From: Membranipora membranacea
Lineage: Eukaryota; Bryozoa; Gymnolaemata; Cheilostomatida; Membraniporidae
DNA length: 60,000 nt
Assembly: GCA_914767715.1 (NCBI GenBank)
Contig: OU612074.1
Coordinates: 20,758,062 to 20,818,061, forward strand
Direction: 5' to 3'
Shown: positions 12,883 to 24,710 of the stretch, in pieces
How positions within the stretch are numbered: the first letter of the stretch is position 1
Layout: each line of letters opens with the position of its first letter
Made by a program: the position numbers and the translations under genes
The notes under the pieces: model-generated
What the model was told of the DNA's origin: nothing
Database searches by the model: none
The model's input: the letters and a program-made list of their open reading frames with translations, nothing else

Positions 12883-14390
12883 AGTTTATCTTCGACTATA
12901 TCAAGTTTCATCCTGTTTGCCTGCATTCAGGTTGACCCCCCCCCCTCCACTTATAACCCTCAGCTAATCAGTGGAAGAGAAGCAACTCCAAATGCAGGCA
13001 AACTGGATAAAACTAGGCCTACTAGTTTTCACTATAAAATGCTTGCATGTATCTTTGATATCTAAGGTGTTTATCTATGTATCCTTTCTATGTCAACTTA
13101 TCGATAACTTCTTCATAAAGTAGCATTTCCTACCATACTGTTCTCAAGTCTTGAAAGCTAAGTCACAAAAATATTTGTCCCCATCTAGCAACAACATGCT
13201 GAGCAACACAACAGAACTTAATCAAAATGCAGCACAGCGATTTTCTTCAGACCTCTTATACGCAAAGTCACAATCCTTTTTCTATACAATGATTACTGTT
13301 TCCATTCCTTACCTTGCGTTTATCACAGGTTTGTTTCTAATTTGATCTGAATTATATTTATCACAGGTTTATTTTACATTGATTCTATTCTTGCCTATAA
13401 CGAGGCTTCACATATATAGATATAATAATATTAATATTATAATATTATATAAATATATATATGTAATATATTACATACATACCAATTGGCTCATGACGAC
13501 AGTGTCTTTTTTTCCCAACAAAAATCTCGACTTGCTGAATGTCTTGCCAACGAAATTGAAACACGTTATTGTCTCTGGTCGCACACCAGACATTTCAATA
13601 AGCTTGTTATTATTTAATTTGATAAGGGCCTTCTAGAATCTGATCCTTGACGAGCCAGATACAATGGATATCGCTTCGTATCCTCCATTCAGTAACATCG
13701 TTGCTGTGAAGTTCTGTATTGAGGTGATCCGTTATGATGGAAAGTTCGCTGAAAAAGAGTGCTAGATCCTGCAGAGAAATCTTAGTGCCACAATTTTAAT
13801 TTTTGTTTCCATCACCTGCTTTCTTATTTCTTAGAGTGTTTTTGGTTGATTTCACTGCACTTACAGATTTAAAACAAACATTGAAATGGAGCATGAGGGT
13901 AGTATTTATAATTTTGTAAATTGCACATAACCCAGGTCTTCCACCTAGGCTCTGCAATGTCTCTGGACTCAGATAGGGCTAGGGCTAGGCAGCCTCCAAC
14001 TTACTAATTTCATAGACAAGCAATGAAGTAACACTCGTCACATAATGAAGTAACACTAGTCACATCTCTTCTATCTTTTTCGCTGACACATTGGTAGCAC
14101 CTGCTCGTACCTGCCAGTAATATATCGCCACTCATGAGGCCTCGCTACCCTTTCGAGAGACACCTATGAGCTGTATTTTTTTGTATTTTGCATTAGGAGA
14201 TAAATATGCTACAGGTCGTTATCAGTCACTTATCCCGCCGAGTATTTCAAAAGAATAAGAAAATTTATAATTAAAAGCAAACGTCATACTGAATTAAAGC
14301 GTGACTGCGAAGCTTTCAGAGTGTATGTTAAGTGACCATTGAGAAGTAAGCAGTGAGGGAGTCGCACTGGAATTAGCCAGCTAGGAGATT
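12883..14390. other. Region downstream of the receptor gene
   Basis: Probably receptor 3' UTR followed by intergenic DNA. It has a 10-base C run (12936-12945) and an AT-rich inverted stretch near 13410-13480. Open frames at 13151-13345 and 13379-13636 show no recognisable domain and are likely chance. Confidence 0.4.
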
Positions 14391-14394
14391 AACT

Positions 14395-14600
14395 TATTTA
14401 AAGTGACAGACAACCACAAAAGCTATATTTTGATATTTGATGCGTAATGATGTACTCCTACTAAATTTGTATGTTATAAATAAATGTTAAATTTGTATGT
14501 TATAAATAAATGTTAAACTTGAAAATTTTAATTATTACAATTACAAACTCTCATCCACCATTTTGTTTCAGTAATTCAAATACCCGCACTCTCCAAATAA
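14395..14600. repeat. Dispersed repeat, second copy at 46165-46320
   Basis: A ~200-bp segment (ACAACCACAAAAGCTATATT, then TTTGATATTTGATGCGTAAT) matches 46165-46320 with scattered differences. This copy contains a 26-bp exact tandem duplication (14462-14487 and 14488-14513, unit beginning TAAATTTGTATGTTATAAAT). No coding content; probably an old non-autonomous transposon. Confidence 0.55.
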
Positions 14601-15359
14601 ATATATTGATTTGTTTGGTAAGCGCATTATCAGAATATCCAAAATATCTAAAAACGATAGGCTTAGACAATATCAAATATTGTGTTCAATTAAAAAATAT
14701 AAGCCATAAACCTGTAAATACATTAGATCAGTATTTTGCAAAGGAAATGTGGATATGGTATAGGGCCTACTGATAATCAGAAATCCATAGTATTGCCCAT
14801 CAAATTACTCAGTTTACCAGCTCTGATCAAACCAACCATCAGATATCTGATCAATGCATGTTTTCCTTGTTTATGCTATAAACTTAGTTAAATAAATGTG
14901 TTGAATGGTTGTTTGCTGGCTTTTCCCGAGAAAGCTTCGCTGCGGCTTTGTAAAAGTATTTGAGATCGTGACGCTATTGAAGATCATTGAGTGGCTCCTT
15001 GATCAGTTTGTACTCAAATTAAAAGGATTATAATTATCTCACCTGTAAAGTTTCAGTACGTGAGAAAATAAGGATATAAATAAAATGTAAATCACGTTTT
15101 ATTAAGCTGCTCTTAAGCAATCTTTACAGGAATATAACATAGAGACATATTCATATTCGAATTAGCGCACTCCTGTACAAGGTAGGAGTGGGCAAGTTAG
15201 TCTATTTTCCGGAGAGCTCACCTCCTTTAGCAGCATGGGTAGTGACCAGGATTCGAACGAGCAACACTCAGATAATATGTGTAATAATATGTGGGACACA
15301 ACTCCTATTTCTGACCTATATGTTTAATCTAACCAGGGAGGGTGGGATCCCTGATCTAA

Positions 15360-17165
15360 CCAATGAAATTTATGATAATTCATATAAATAATTCATATAA
15401 AAAATTCATATAAATAAATCATATGCAAATCGCTCTGATCTTCTGAAAATTCCAAGTTGAAATTGCATTGTGGGGATTTTGTTGGCATATAAATTTATTT
15501 ACCACGTAAACTTGCAAAAGTCCGCTCATGTTAGATCAGTTCAAATTGAAATTTCAATTGAATTATTTTGAACTTTCAACTATGCTAGTATGAAATTGTA
15601 TGGTCTAAAACCACTGTGTTTGGGCAATTACAAACTTCATTTTTGATGTTTCAATTGCCAAATTTGTAATTTGTTACCTGGAAATCTTTTTCATAACACA
15701 AGTGTAAAGAGTTCATAGACTGCCTAACTGTACAGCAAGAAATACTGGCCAACTGAGAATTTTGTTTGCGGGAACATAAAGAAGTTCTGTCCCAATCACA
15801 TCGTTTCTTAACATGCTGATGACATGATATGGGGATATGCGGTAGCGCTGTCGCTGTTGTTGACTAACCACCTCATGCAATGATTTAACATATTATTTTA
15901 AACCCGAGCCTATAGTCTTGACTTCTGCCAACAGCGTCAAACACTAAACACAATCGATAGTGTGAATATTTGGAGATATGCCTATGCAGCAGGGCCGCCG
16001 CTGACCTCTTCAACTGGGTACACCCTCACATTTGGATTCTGCAATATCCTTCATTCTAGAAAGTTCTGATTTTTTCCTGCATCAAATTTGTCGTAGGCTA
16101 TCACTTTTTGAGCAGTCCTACGACTAGGCTGCTTCTTGTCTTGTCCTTGTGAGGATATACTGTAGTGATGTCGCTCACCACCTTTAGAAATGAGTTGATA
16201 AAAGCATACATATATATAGTGGTGTCCTCTGCTAAACATATTCAGTTCTTAATATTTCACTTATCAAACCAATTTTAAGAAAAATTGCGGATAAGGTGCC
16301 GCTGACATGATTGCTACAACTGGGTTCAGCACATTGTTTTATCCTAGAAGTACCCTTTTTTAAACTCCTCACATTTCACTCATTGAAAAATGAAATTGCA
16401 GATACGCTGCCGCTCTGCCGCTGACATGATCACTACAAAATGGTCACTCCCAATTTTGGATTCAGCACTTTTTTATACCTAGAAACCATTTTATTTAAAC
16501 TGTTAACATTTCACTCATTAAATGACTGAGGAACATTTTGGAAATGCTGCCGTGCCTCCGCTAACGTCATCACTACAACTAAGAACACTCTTATTTTTTC
16601 AGAATGATGTTTTACACTCGAAACACCTTTTGATCAAAGTACATATCATATCACTTATTACAAGCAATTTGAAATAAATTGCTTATATGCTGCCGCTGAG
16701 GATGAATGCCAAAACTGGGTACAATGTCATTTTTGGATTCAGCACGCTTTTTCACCTCAGAAACATATATAAAATATTCACTAAGTAAAAGGGATTTTGT
16801 GGAGAATTTTGGGTATGCTGCCACGCTGCCGCTGCCGATGACCACTACAACTGGGTACAGGCCTTTTTACACGTTTTTACCCTAGAAACATATATACACT
16901 TGTTCTCTGTTGACCATTGACTGTATCAAACACTACAATCTTCACTAACTAAAAGCGATTTATTGAAAAATTTGGGATGTGCTGCCATACTGCCACGTTG
17001 CCGCTGACGATGACCACTACAACCGGGTACACCCTCATTTTTGGATTCAGCACGCTTATTTATCCTAAAAACACCTTTTTTTCCTGCAATCAAGAATTGT
17101 CTGTGTCATCTTTTTTTAGAGCGATTATTGCTAGGCTGCTTCTCGCCCATAGCGATAAATTGCGA
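15360..17165. repeat. Half-copy of fold-back element with ~110-160-bp satellite array
   Basis: 15420-15720 matches the left arm of the element at 22346-24364 (shared words GCATTGTGGGGATTTTGTTG and TGTATGGTCTAA). It is followed by at least seven diverged satellite monomers (starting near 15985, 16292, 16404, 16540, 16683, 16814, 16976). Each begins GCTGCCGCTGACATGAT and contains CTACAACTGGGTACACCCTC and ATTCAGCAC. No right inverted arm is visible after 17165, so the copy is truncated. Confidence 0.7.
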
Positions 17166-19178
17166 AAAAGACACCTGGTGTCTTCTCTGTTATCTGATAG
17201 TAGGAATGAGAAACACCTGTGAACAGGCGAGATTAATAAATTAGCATAATTCGCTATAAAGAGCGCCGTGGTATTTGATAATGCATGAGCAGAGATAAGA
17301 TAACTACAAAATAGGAGGTTCAAAGGCCAGGCTAAAGTTTGTAAAACTAGAAAGTATAACACAATCCTGCGTTATTAAAGAGCCTTGTCACATAGCTCCA
17401 AAAAAAAGAGTTCTTGAGGTGCTTAACAAATCTGTATAATTATAATAAGGACATTACAACAACATTCACTACTCTATCAGCACAGATCAGTATGTTTCTG
17501 AGATGATTTTGTAAGTTGGTGAGTCTTCACCAGAGAATTAATATTAAGTCTATGGTTTTCACCAAAAAATGCCAAATGATTCCTATCTTTTATATCCTAT
17601 ACCTTTTTTTTTTACTTTTTGGCATAGTTTTCATTCTCAGGAATGTTTTACAATATTAGCCCTGAAAAGAAAAAGGATCAAAAATACATCAATAGTAGAT
17701 TGAAAGGAAAACTATTATCAACAATTAGTATACAAAATATTAAAATATTGATAATGAATAATAAAATGATTCCTATTAGTATACAGATGTTTGAGCCATA
17801 GTACATAATACACTGTGGAGGAGGGGGGATGCAAATTTTTCAAAAGATATCCTGAAAGAATTATTTTCATTATCTTACAAATTCGAACCCCGAGGTAGAA
17901 TTTTATAGAATACTGATATATCCAATTTAAAATGAATATAACATGTGCCTACAATACTGTCGATCAAGTCTGCATGGGTACACACAATCAGGTCCCTCCT
18001 GAAAAAACATGTGATGTAGTTTGTTAGAGTGTGGGGTGATTGACTGGCAGAAAAGAAACACTCTCGATAAAGCAACATTTAAACAGTGGGAGTTGTGTCC
18101 TCTTTGATTATGTGAATACAACTCATGAAAATGACTCTTTTTTCAGTTTGCTCAATTCTCCCTGGTTTGCTTTAGTAATAGTGATACAAGGTATAATTTG
18201 ACAGACGAGCTGGTCATGTATTAACAGATGTAATGATTTATCCTGCGCACACATAAGGAGGAGAAGAGTATCAAAGACAGGATAAGATATCTCACTGAAC
18301 GGTCGAATTATTTCTCAGGGGCAATAAAGAAGAGTCTGTAAATATATCAACATAGCCTTATGCAATTGGAAATTAGGATTGAAGCTTAAAGAAATCATCA
18401 GCTACAGTATGAGGGTTTTTGATAGTTGTATCGGGATCAAAAAATTATCTTTGATGATTGTGAGGACTGCGGACTTAAGAGGGACAACCTCAAGTAAGCC
18501 GACAGAAAGTCATGTTTAAATGTTATGGTACTGTCATGTGGATCTTTATTCAACCTCGGGTAAACTTGGAATACTAAGACAATCACAATCTATATATTAT
18601 TAACGTTATTCATTTTTTTATCATTCAAACTTTTATGCATATTTTATTTTTCTTATGTCTACATGATTAAATATTTAATTTAGTTTGGGGCGGAATAATA
18701 TTATACTATTATATATTATATAATATTATATATCATATAACATATAATATTATATAGTATATAATAATAATATTCTCAGTGAGAATCTGGCATTCTGTGA
18801 GCATGTGACCTTGTCAACCAAGTCTATAGGTCTCTCGTTGTTTTCATACTTATAGCTTTGTTTACCAGCTAAAATCGCAGCGGAAAATAATGAGTAATAA
18901 CTGTTCTGAGCCAATCTTTCTTTTGTAATTGACGAACCAGCTGTACAATGCTAGACTTTGAGAACAGATAATGATCTAGATTTATGTATCCAGGGCAAAA
19001 AGCTCCAAGCTTGCAGCTTGCAGCTTGCCCTAATTTTGACTAATTATGCTCGTGTGCTGGCATCAGTGACTGTAAAGAGTAGCCCAGCAATCATCTCACA
19101 ATGAAGTCTTAGCAGATAAAATAGGTGTTATACTTGGGTAATCCTGAAAACTATAAGCTTTTTGAATTTTACTCACAG
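17166..19178. other. Gene-poor interval with AT-rich palindromic stretch
   Basis: No supported gene. 18693-18776 is nearly pure A/T and self-complementary (runs of TATAATATTATA), able to form hairpins. Open frames at 17875-18121 on the minus strand have no recognised domain. Confidence 0.35.
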
Positions 19179-19274
19179 GTATATACACATTGATTGATAC
19201 TAAACAGGTTGCTCTTCTGACCCAGATGCTGCTTGGACAGATTGAGCCGGAGAGAAGCACCGCAGACAGCTATG
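19179..19274 (+). CDS. Candidate isolated internal exon, unknown gene
   Basis: A 96-base stretch lies between an acceptor (TTTACTCACAG) and a donor (TATG|GTGAGT) and is open in one frame with phase 1 at both ends, reading ..IYTLIDTKQVALLTQMLLGQ... A possible terminal acceptor follows at ~20128 (GGCACAG), after which the frame stops within three codons. I do not recognise the peptide and found no partner exon upstream; it may be chance. Confidence 0.2.
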
Positions 19275-20478
19275 GTGAGTTTGACATGTTCACTAGTGTT
19301 GAGCATCTGCCTAACTGCTGCTCAAATTTGAATTTTGTTCCGGTTAGCCCAGGGTTTCTTTAAGTTTAGTATTTGATTCAGGCATGTCATTGCAGCCTAC
19401 TTTGAGCCAACCACTCTACTAGTAAGCTTGTGGCTGCGAGAGAGGGGTCAGATCCAATTGCAGTGGATTGGATCAAACTAGATCTAAAGCAATCTATGCA
19501 ACATGCTAAATCCTCACTATAGTCTCTCTAGATTTCTGCTGTGTTACATTAATATGAGAGAAGCTTACTTACACAGCACGTCACTTAGATCCATATTGTT
19601 AATTTGTTACCATTAGCTATGAGGTTTCTTCAACCAAATTAATCCCTACCTTTAAGCTCAAAACAATAACGGGAAGATAATCGTATAGATCACAAGATAA
19701 TCGCTTTGAATTAGGAATTATTTCCCATCCCATCAGTGTCAAAAATGTAGGCACTCAATCTAATGCTTGTGAAGCCTGTCACTGCTGCCCTGCTTGTTTT
19801 TGGCTTTTAATATTGCAGTCGCTGAGTTGGCAACCGAGTGAAATCGCCTTACAAGCTAGCAATTTTAACTCCTTTGCTATGTTGGTGCCTCACAATAATG
19901 CTTGTTTAACACAGCCAGCATATGACCTAAGACGTGAAGGGTTGTCTTCCTTATATCAATGTGTACAATACTCCTAATAACAGTGTGTCACAAAAGATCT
20001 CAAGGATCATCAGGATGTTTTTCAAATTTATTGAAAGTTTGCTCCTTACAAATCTCCTTTTTTATGTAGAATGTTCGTCTGTATCAATTAATATTGTTAA
20101 TCTCTTAACAACCGTATGGCACAGCTAGAGGATAAAAGACAGGATGGACTTCGCACAGGATAACTGGGTGGACACTCATCAGCAGCAGACAGACAAAAAG
20201 CGGCAGCAGAACTCACTGGATCTCAACAGAGCACTACATCGGATCTTGTGGACAGCTTACTCACTGGAAATGCGATAATAAATGACACCGAACGACAGTT
20301 GACGACAAACAGCATAACCGAAAAAAAGAACAGGTCAGATTAAAAACATATTTTGCATTACCCTTTACTGTTATTAGTGTGGAGCTGCAGGCATCAGCAT
20401 TATAAAAGGAAGGATGCATTGCAGCTTACTAGCTTAACTAAAGCAAATAAAATTGGACATACAGATATTATGCACTCC

Positions 20479-20482
<4 letters not shown>

Positions 20483-20524
<42 letters not shown>

Positions 20525-20599
20525 AGGGAGGGAGGGAGGGAGGGAGGGAGGGAGGGAGGGAGGGAGGGAGAGAGGGAGGGAGAGAGGGAGGGAGAGAGC
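20483..20599. repeat. (AG)n/(AGGG)n microsatellite
   Basis: About 18 AG units pass directly into AGGG units with a few GAGA interruptions. A simple, slippage-prone purine tract without coding content. Confidence 0.95.
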
Positions 20600-22345
20600 T
20601 CTTACTTCAAAGTTTAAATGCTGCGTCTATGTACTGCAAACACAATTTAAGGAAATAAATTAAAAATGATTTTTTTTTGGTTTTATCTTAATATTTTGAT
20701 TCACATGTACATTCACTCACTCACTCACTCCTCTGCCTTCATCTTCTCCATTTCATTCATTCGTATTCATCAACTATTATTTACTGCTAGGTTATTTATT
20801 TGTGTGAGTGTGAACGCATGTGTTTGTGTTTGTAAGTGTATGTGTGTGTATGTAGGCTAGCTGCGGTGAATAACAAACCCGAAAGTACCATTTCAGAGAT
20901 GGGGGCCAGGGTTCTTGCTTTGGTGAGTCCAGAGCCCAGAGGCCCAGGGAAGCTGCTCAAACTTGGTTGTTACTTATCCATCCAGTTTACGCAAGCTGAC
21001 CTTAACCTAAAAGAGACAATTCAACATTTCAACAACATCCGTTGACCTAGCTAATACATTGGTGCACAATGCCAGTACTTCTTTTAGTGTTACTAGTTAC
21101 TTTTCATTATATTATTTAATACATTTATTTAGTTATATGCTTGTATGCTTGAATAGCTTCTCATACCAGGTTATTATTGCCATCACCAATAATCATTCAC
21201 ATATTCATTAATGAATTAATTTAATTAATAACTTATTACATCTATTCTTCAATATCTTTCCATCATGCTTCTATTTGTCCAAACTCTTGATCTCTCCTTT
21301 TTGACTTTTTTCAGGGCGATTCATCCTTTATTTAATTAAACATAAGCAACGCTTTGGAGAAACAATTAAATTAAAATGTTTTATAAATTTCAACCAAATT
21401 TTATCAGAATAATGAATTCTTTATCACTCATTACAAAACCATATTGCCATATAGAGAATTCTACCCTCAACTCAACCCTAAGTTTTCAAACACCCGCTGC
21501 TAAGTAGTGGCATTTAAATAATTGGCTTTCTCATTTATCCAGTAATATAATGTAATTCACAAATAAGCTTCATTGCCTTCTGCTCAAACAAAATAATACT
21601 GCCTAGTCCAAAGATTAGAGTGACGGCTGTCCCGATGGACACCCAAAAAATGGAACAATCAAGACAATAACTCTAAGCAAGAAACCGCACAGCGCCCGCT
21701 GTCAAGCACAGACCCGGAGGCGCCCAGCCAGACCAGACATTTGATTGCTCCCAGTTCTTGTCCAATTTTTTTCGAAAGCTAACAGTTGTACAATTTCACA
21801 CCTAAATATGAAAGGGACCTCTTTGGTCATACGTGATTTTTAAGGAAATCCATTTTATAATCTATATTCAAAAAGCATCATTTGAAGATGTTTAAATTAT
21901 GTTGAAAGATGTTTGCCTGGTTTTACACAAAAGAAATTCAATTCGTTTCACAGGAATAGCCTCAGAACACAAAATGGAATATGAGATGGGAGGGGGGATA
22001 GAAAGACGTTTAATATATGCTAGGCATGGTTTAGTCAGTATGAAAAAAACACTGATTATTATTCACTGACCTGATCGCACTGGGAATTCTAGAACTTTGC
22101 ATTCTGGGATACCAATTTTCATTCCCATTCAGTGTGATTGGTCAGCTGTCTACCTAAATTTTATATGTAACTGATTCTGTTGTCTCATGTACAGGACTCT
22201 TGACCTCTCAGGTTTAGCCCGTGTTTCTCAGGGTGTAATGATAAAATTAGGCAACTGTGGGGTTTTACAAAATAAGCTAAAAACTAAGTTTGTGAATTTC
22301 TCTCAGCGTGGCCTAGTATTATCAATATAAAGAATCACGGACAAT
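20600..22345. other. Intergenic DNA, nothing recognised
   Basis: Contains a GT/GTAT-rich tract around 20800-20855. Short open frames lack any family signature. 21620-21640 (TGACGGCTGTCCC) resembles 38800-38815, perhaps a small shared repeat. Confidence 0.35.
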
Positions 22346-24364
22346 ATTTGATGGCAGGATTCTGATCATGGTTTATACTTTATTGGTGTATGTTCTGTAA
22401 AATCCACCGGGTGTATCCATGTGTAGTGGTCATATTTAGAAATTAAATGGTGTTTTATTACGACATTATATGTATGGGGACATAACTCCTAATCTGTTAA
22501 ATCTTACCAATGATAATATAATAACTCATATGCAAAATATTCAAATCTTCAGGCAATTCCCGGTTGAAAATGCATTGTGGGGATTTTGTTGACATGTCAA
22601 TTTATTTACCGAGTAAACTTGCAGAAGTCTGCTTGTGTTAGATCAGCTCAAATTGAAAAATTTCATTTGAGTAATGTCAAACTTCTTATGAGGCTAGTAT
22701 GGTATTGTATGGTCTAAGACCACTGTCACTTGCATTTTTGCCATTTTTTAGCTGGAAATCTTTTGCATAACTAGTTTGAGCGTTTACATTGTGTCGGGAT
22801 AGCTGATACTAGCATTTCATTATCAACAACTTTCTCTACCCACATTGGGTGAGGAAAGTGACCCAGTCGTTGACCAACCACCTCATGCAATGATATAACA
22901 TATATTATTTTAAACCCGGGACTATAAATTGAGTTCTGCCTACTGCATCAAACTCTTGACTTCTCGCTAATTACAAATGAGAGTTTGAATATTTTTGATG
23001 TGCAGTAGTGCTCCTGCTGACCTCTTCAACTGGGTACACCGTCATATTTGGAATCCGTATTTTTCTTCATTCTCGAGAGACCGGTTTTTTTTCAGACATA
23101 AAATTTGTCTCACTTTATCATTTTTTGAGCTGTCTTATGACTAGGCTGATGCTTGTCTTGTTCTTGTGGGGATGGCGTACTGTTGCTGACCACCTGTTGA
23201 TATGCAGCAAAATTGTGTGATAAAAGCATACATATAGTTGTGTTCTCTGCTGACCATATTAAACTCTTAACATTTCACTTCTCAAACCAATTATGCAATT
23301 GCAGATATGCTGCCGTGCTGCCGCTGACATGATTGCGACCGTTTTACCCAAGAAATACCCTTGTTTTAAATTCATAACATTTCACTTATTACAAGCGATC
23401 TTAAGAAAAATTGTGATATGCTGCCGCGCTGCCGCGCTGCCGCGCTGCCGCTGACATGATCGCTAAAACCGGGTACACCCCTATTTTTTTGATTCAGCAC
23501 GTTGTTTTACTCTAGAGGTACCTTTTATTTAATCTCTTAACATTTCACTCATTAGAAGCAATTTTGAAAAAAATTGCCGATATGCTGCCGCTGACATGAT
23601 AGCTACAACTGGGTAAACCCTTAATTCTAGATTCAGCATGCAAGCAGCCTTAGCAGCAATTTTTTGTACGATCTTAACATTTCACTTATTAAATGCAATT
23701 TTGAGAAAAATTGTGGTGATGCTGCCGCAAGACAGTGGTCTTTGACCACACATTATCATAATCACTCATAAAAGTTCAACATTATTCAATTGAAATTTTT
23801 AAATTTGTGCTGACTTAACATGGGCAGACTTCTGCAAATTTAGTTGGTAAATAAATTGGCATGTCAACAGAATCCCCACAATGCATTTTCAACCGGGAAT
23901 TCCCTGAAGATTGGAATATTTTGCGTATGAGTTATCATATTATTATCATTGGTAAGATTAAACATTAAACATTTCACTGGAATAGCTGACAACGATAATC
24001 ACCCCTTGATAAATATAGGCCATCCAAGTGTAGAACAACCAAAAGACACAATACCTTTTTTGAATTTTATATGCGATTTTTTAACTAATGCAGCTCAGAC
24101 TCCTTTTATTTTTATTTTTCCATGTATGTGCTGTACATTCGATGCTATCAACCTATCACAATCACAGGATGGATATTATAATTTAGGCAATAAATAAACT
24201 TCAAACTTCAACAGATTAGGAGTCATGTCCCCATACATATAATGTTGTGATAAAACACCTTTTAATTTCTAAACATGACCACTACAACTAGGTACATCCT
24301 GTGAATTTTACAGAACAAACGCCAATAAAGAACAAAATGCGATCAGTTTCCCGCCATCAAAAAA
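22346..24364. mobile_element. Fold-back element with long inverted arms and satellite core
   Basis: The left arm (about 22346-22745) reappears inverted as the right arm (about 23735-24364). Matching pairs include TTCTGTAAAATCCACCGG / its complement near 24297-24315 and CTCCTAATCTGTTAAATC / near 23951 plus 24210. Between the arms lie 5-6 satellite monomers (GCTGCCGCTGACATGAT near 23315, 23440, 23585), one with GCTGCCGC repeated. No transposase frame is present, so it is non-autonomous. The right arm is interrupted by an insertion at ~23960-24208. Confidence 0.75.
23960..24208 (+). mobile_element. Insertion in the right arm of the fold-back element (LINE/SINE 3' fragment?)
   Basis: The left arm reads continuously through this point (AATCTGTTAAATCTTACC), whereas the right arm is split by ~250 bp ending AATAAATAAACTTCAAACTTC. 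The A-rich tandem end resembles the 3' tail of a retroposon. A short open frame inside (82 residues) has no clear domain. Confidence 0.5.
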
Positions 24365-24544
24365 TTGTCTGTGCCATTATTTTATAGAGCAGTAATTGCA
24401 AGGCTGCATCTGGCTTATATGTCATGGCACCTTGAAATCTGCCGCATAAATTAGGATTATAGCAGAAATGAATGTAAATAAATTCACGACCATTTATAGT
24501 CTCGATACCCTGTGATACCGTGTGAGAAACCATGATGTTGCTTG

Positions 24545-24710
24545 GTTTTTTTTTTGTCTCGGTATCAGTACGGGTGTACGGACTTGATTCTGATGGGCAC
24601 AAGAGCATTTGAGGTCGGATGCTCTTCCTGACACCACCGTGACACGCCGGGATTCGAACACGGGACCTCTCGATTGAAAGACTCATGCCTTACCCATTGA
24701 GCCAATGAAT
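24545..24710 (-). mobile_element. tRNA-derived SINE (minus strand)
   Basis: Read on the minus strand, it has an A-box-like TGGCTCAATGGG (24693-24704) and a B box GTGTTCGAATCCCGG (24648-24662), 31 bases apart. A unique body (AGGAAGAGCATCCGACC) and an A run (24546-24555) follow. The head cannot fold as a complete functional tRNA that I could verify, so SINE is preferred over a tRNA gene. Confidence 0.65.

Noticed and set aside
13151-13636. Extra exons of the receptor or a new gene after 12882
   Set aside because: M4 and the stop complete the receptor at 12882; these frames have no domain and no matching splice phases.
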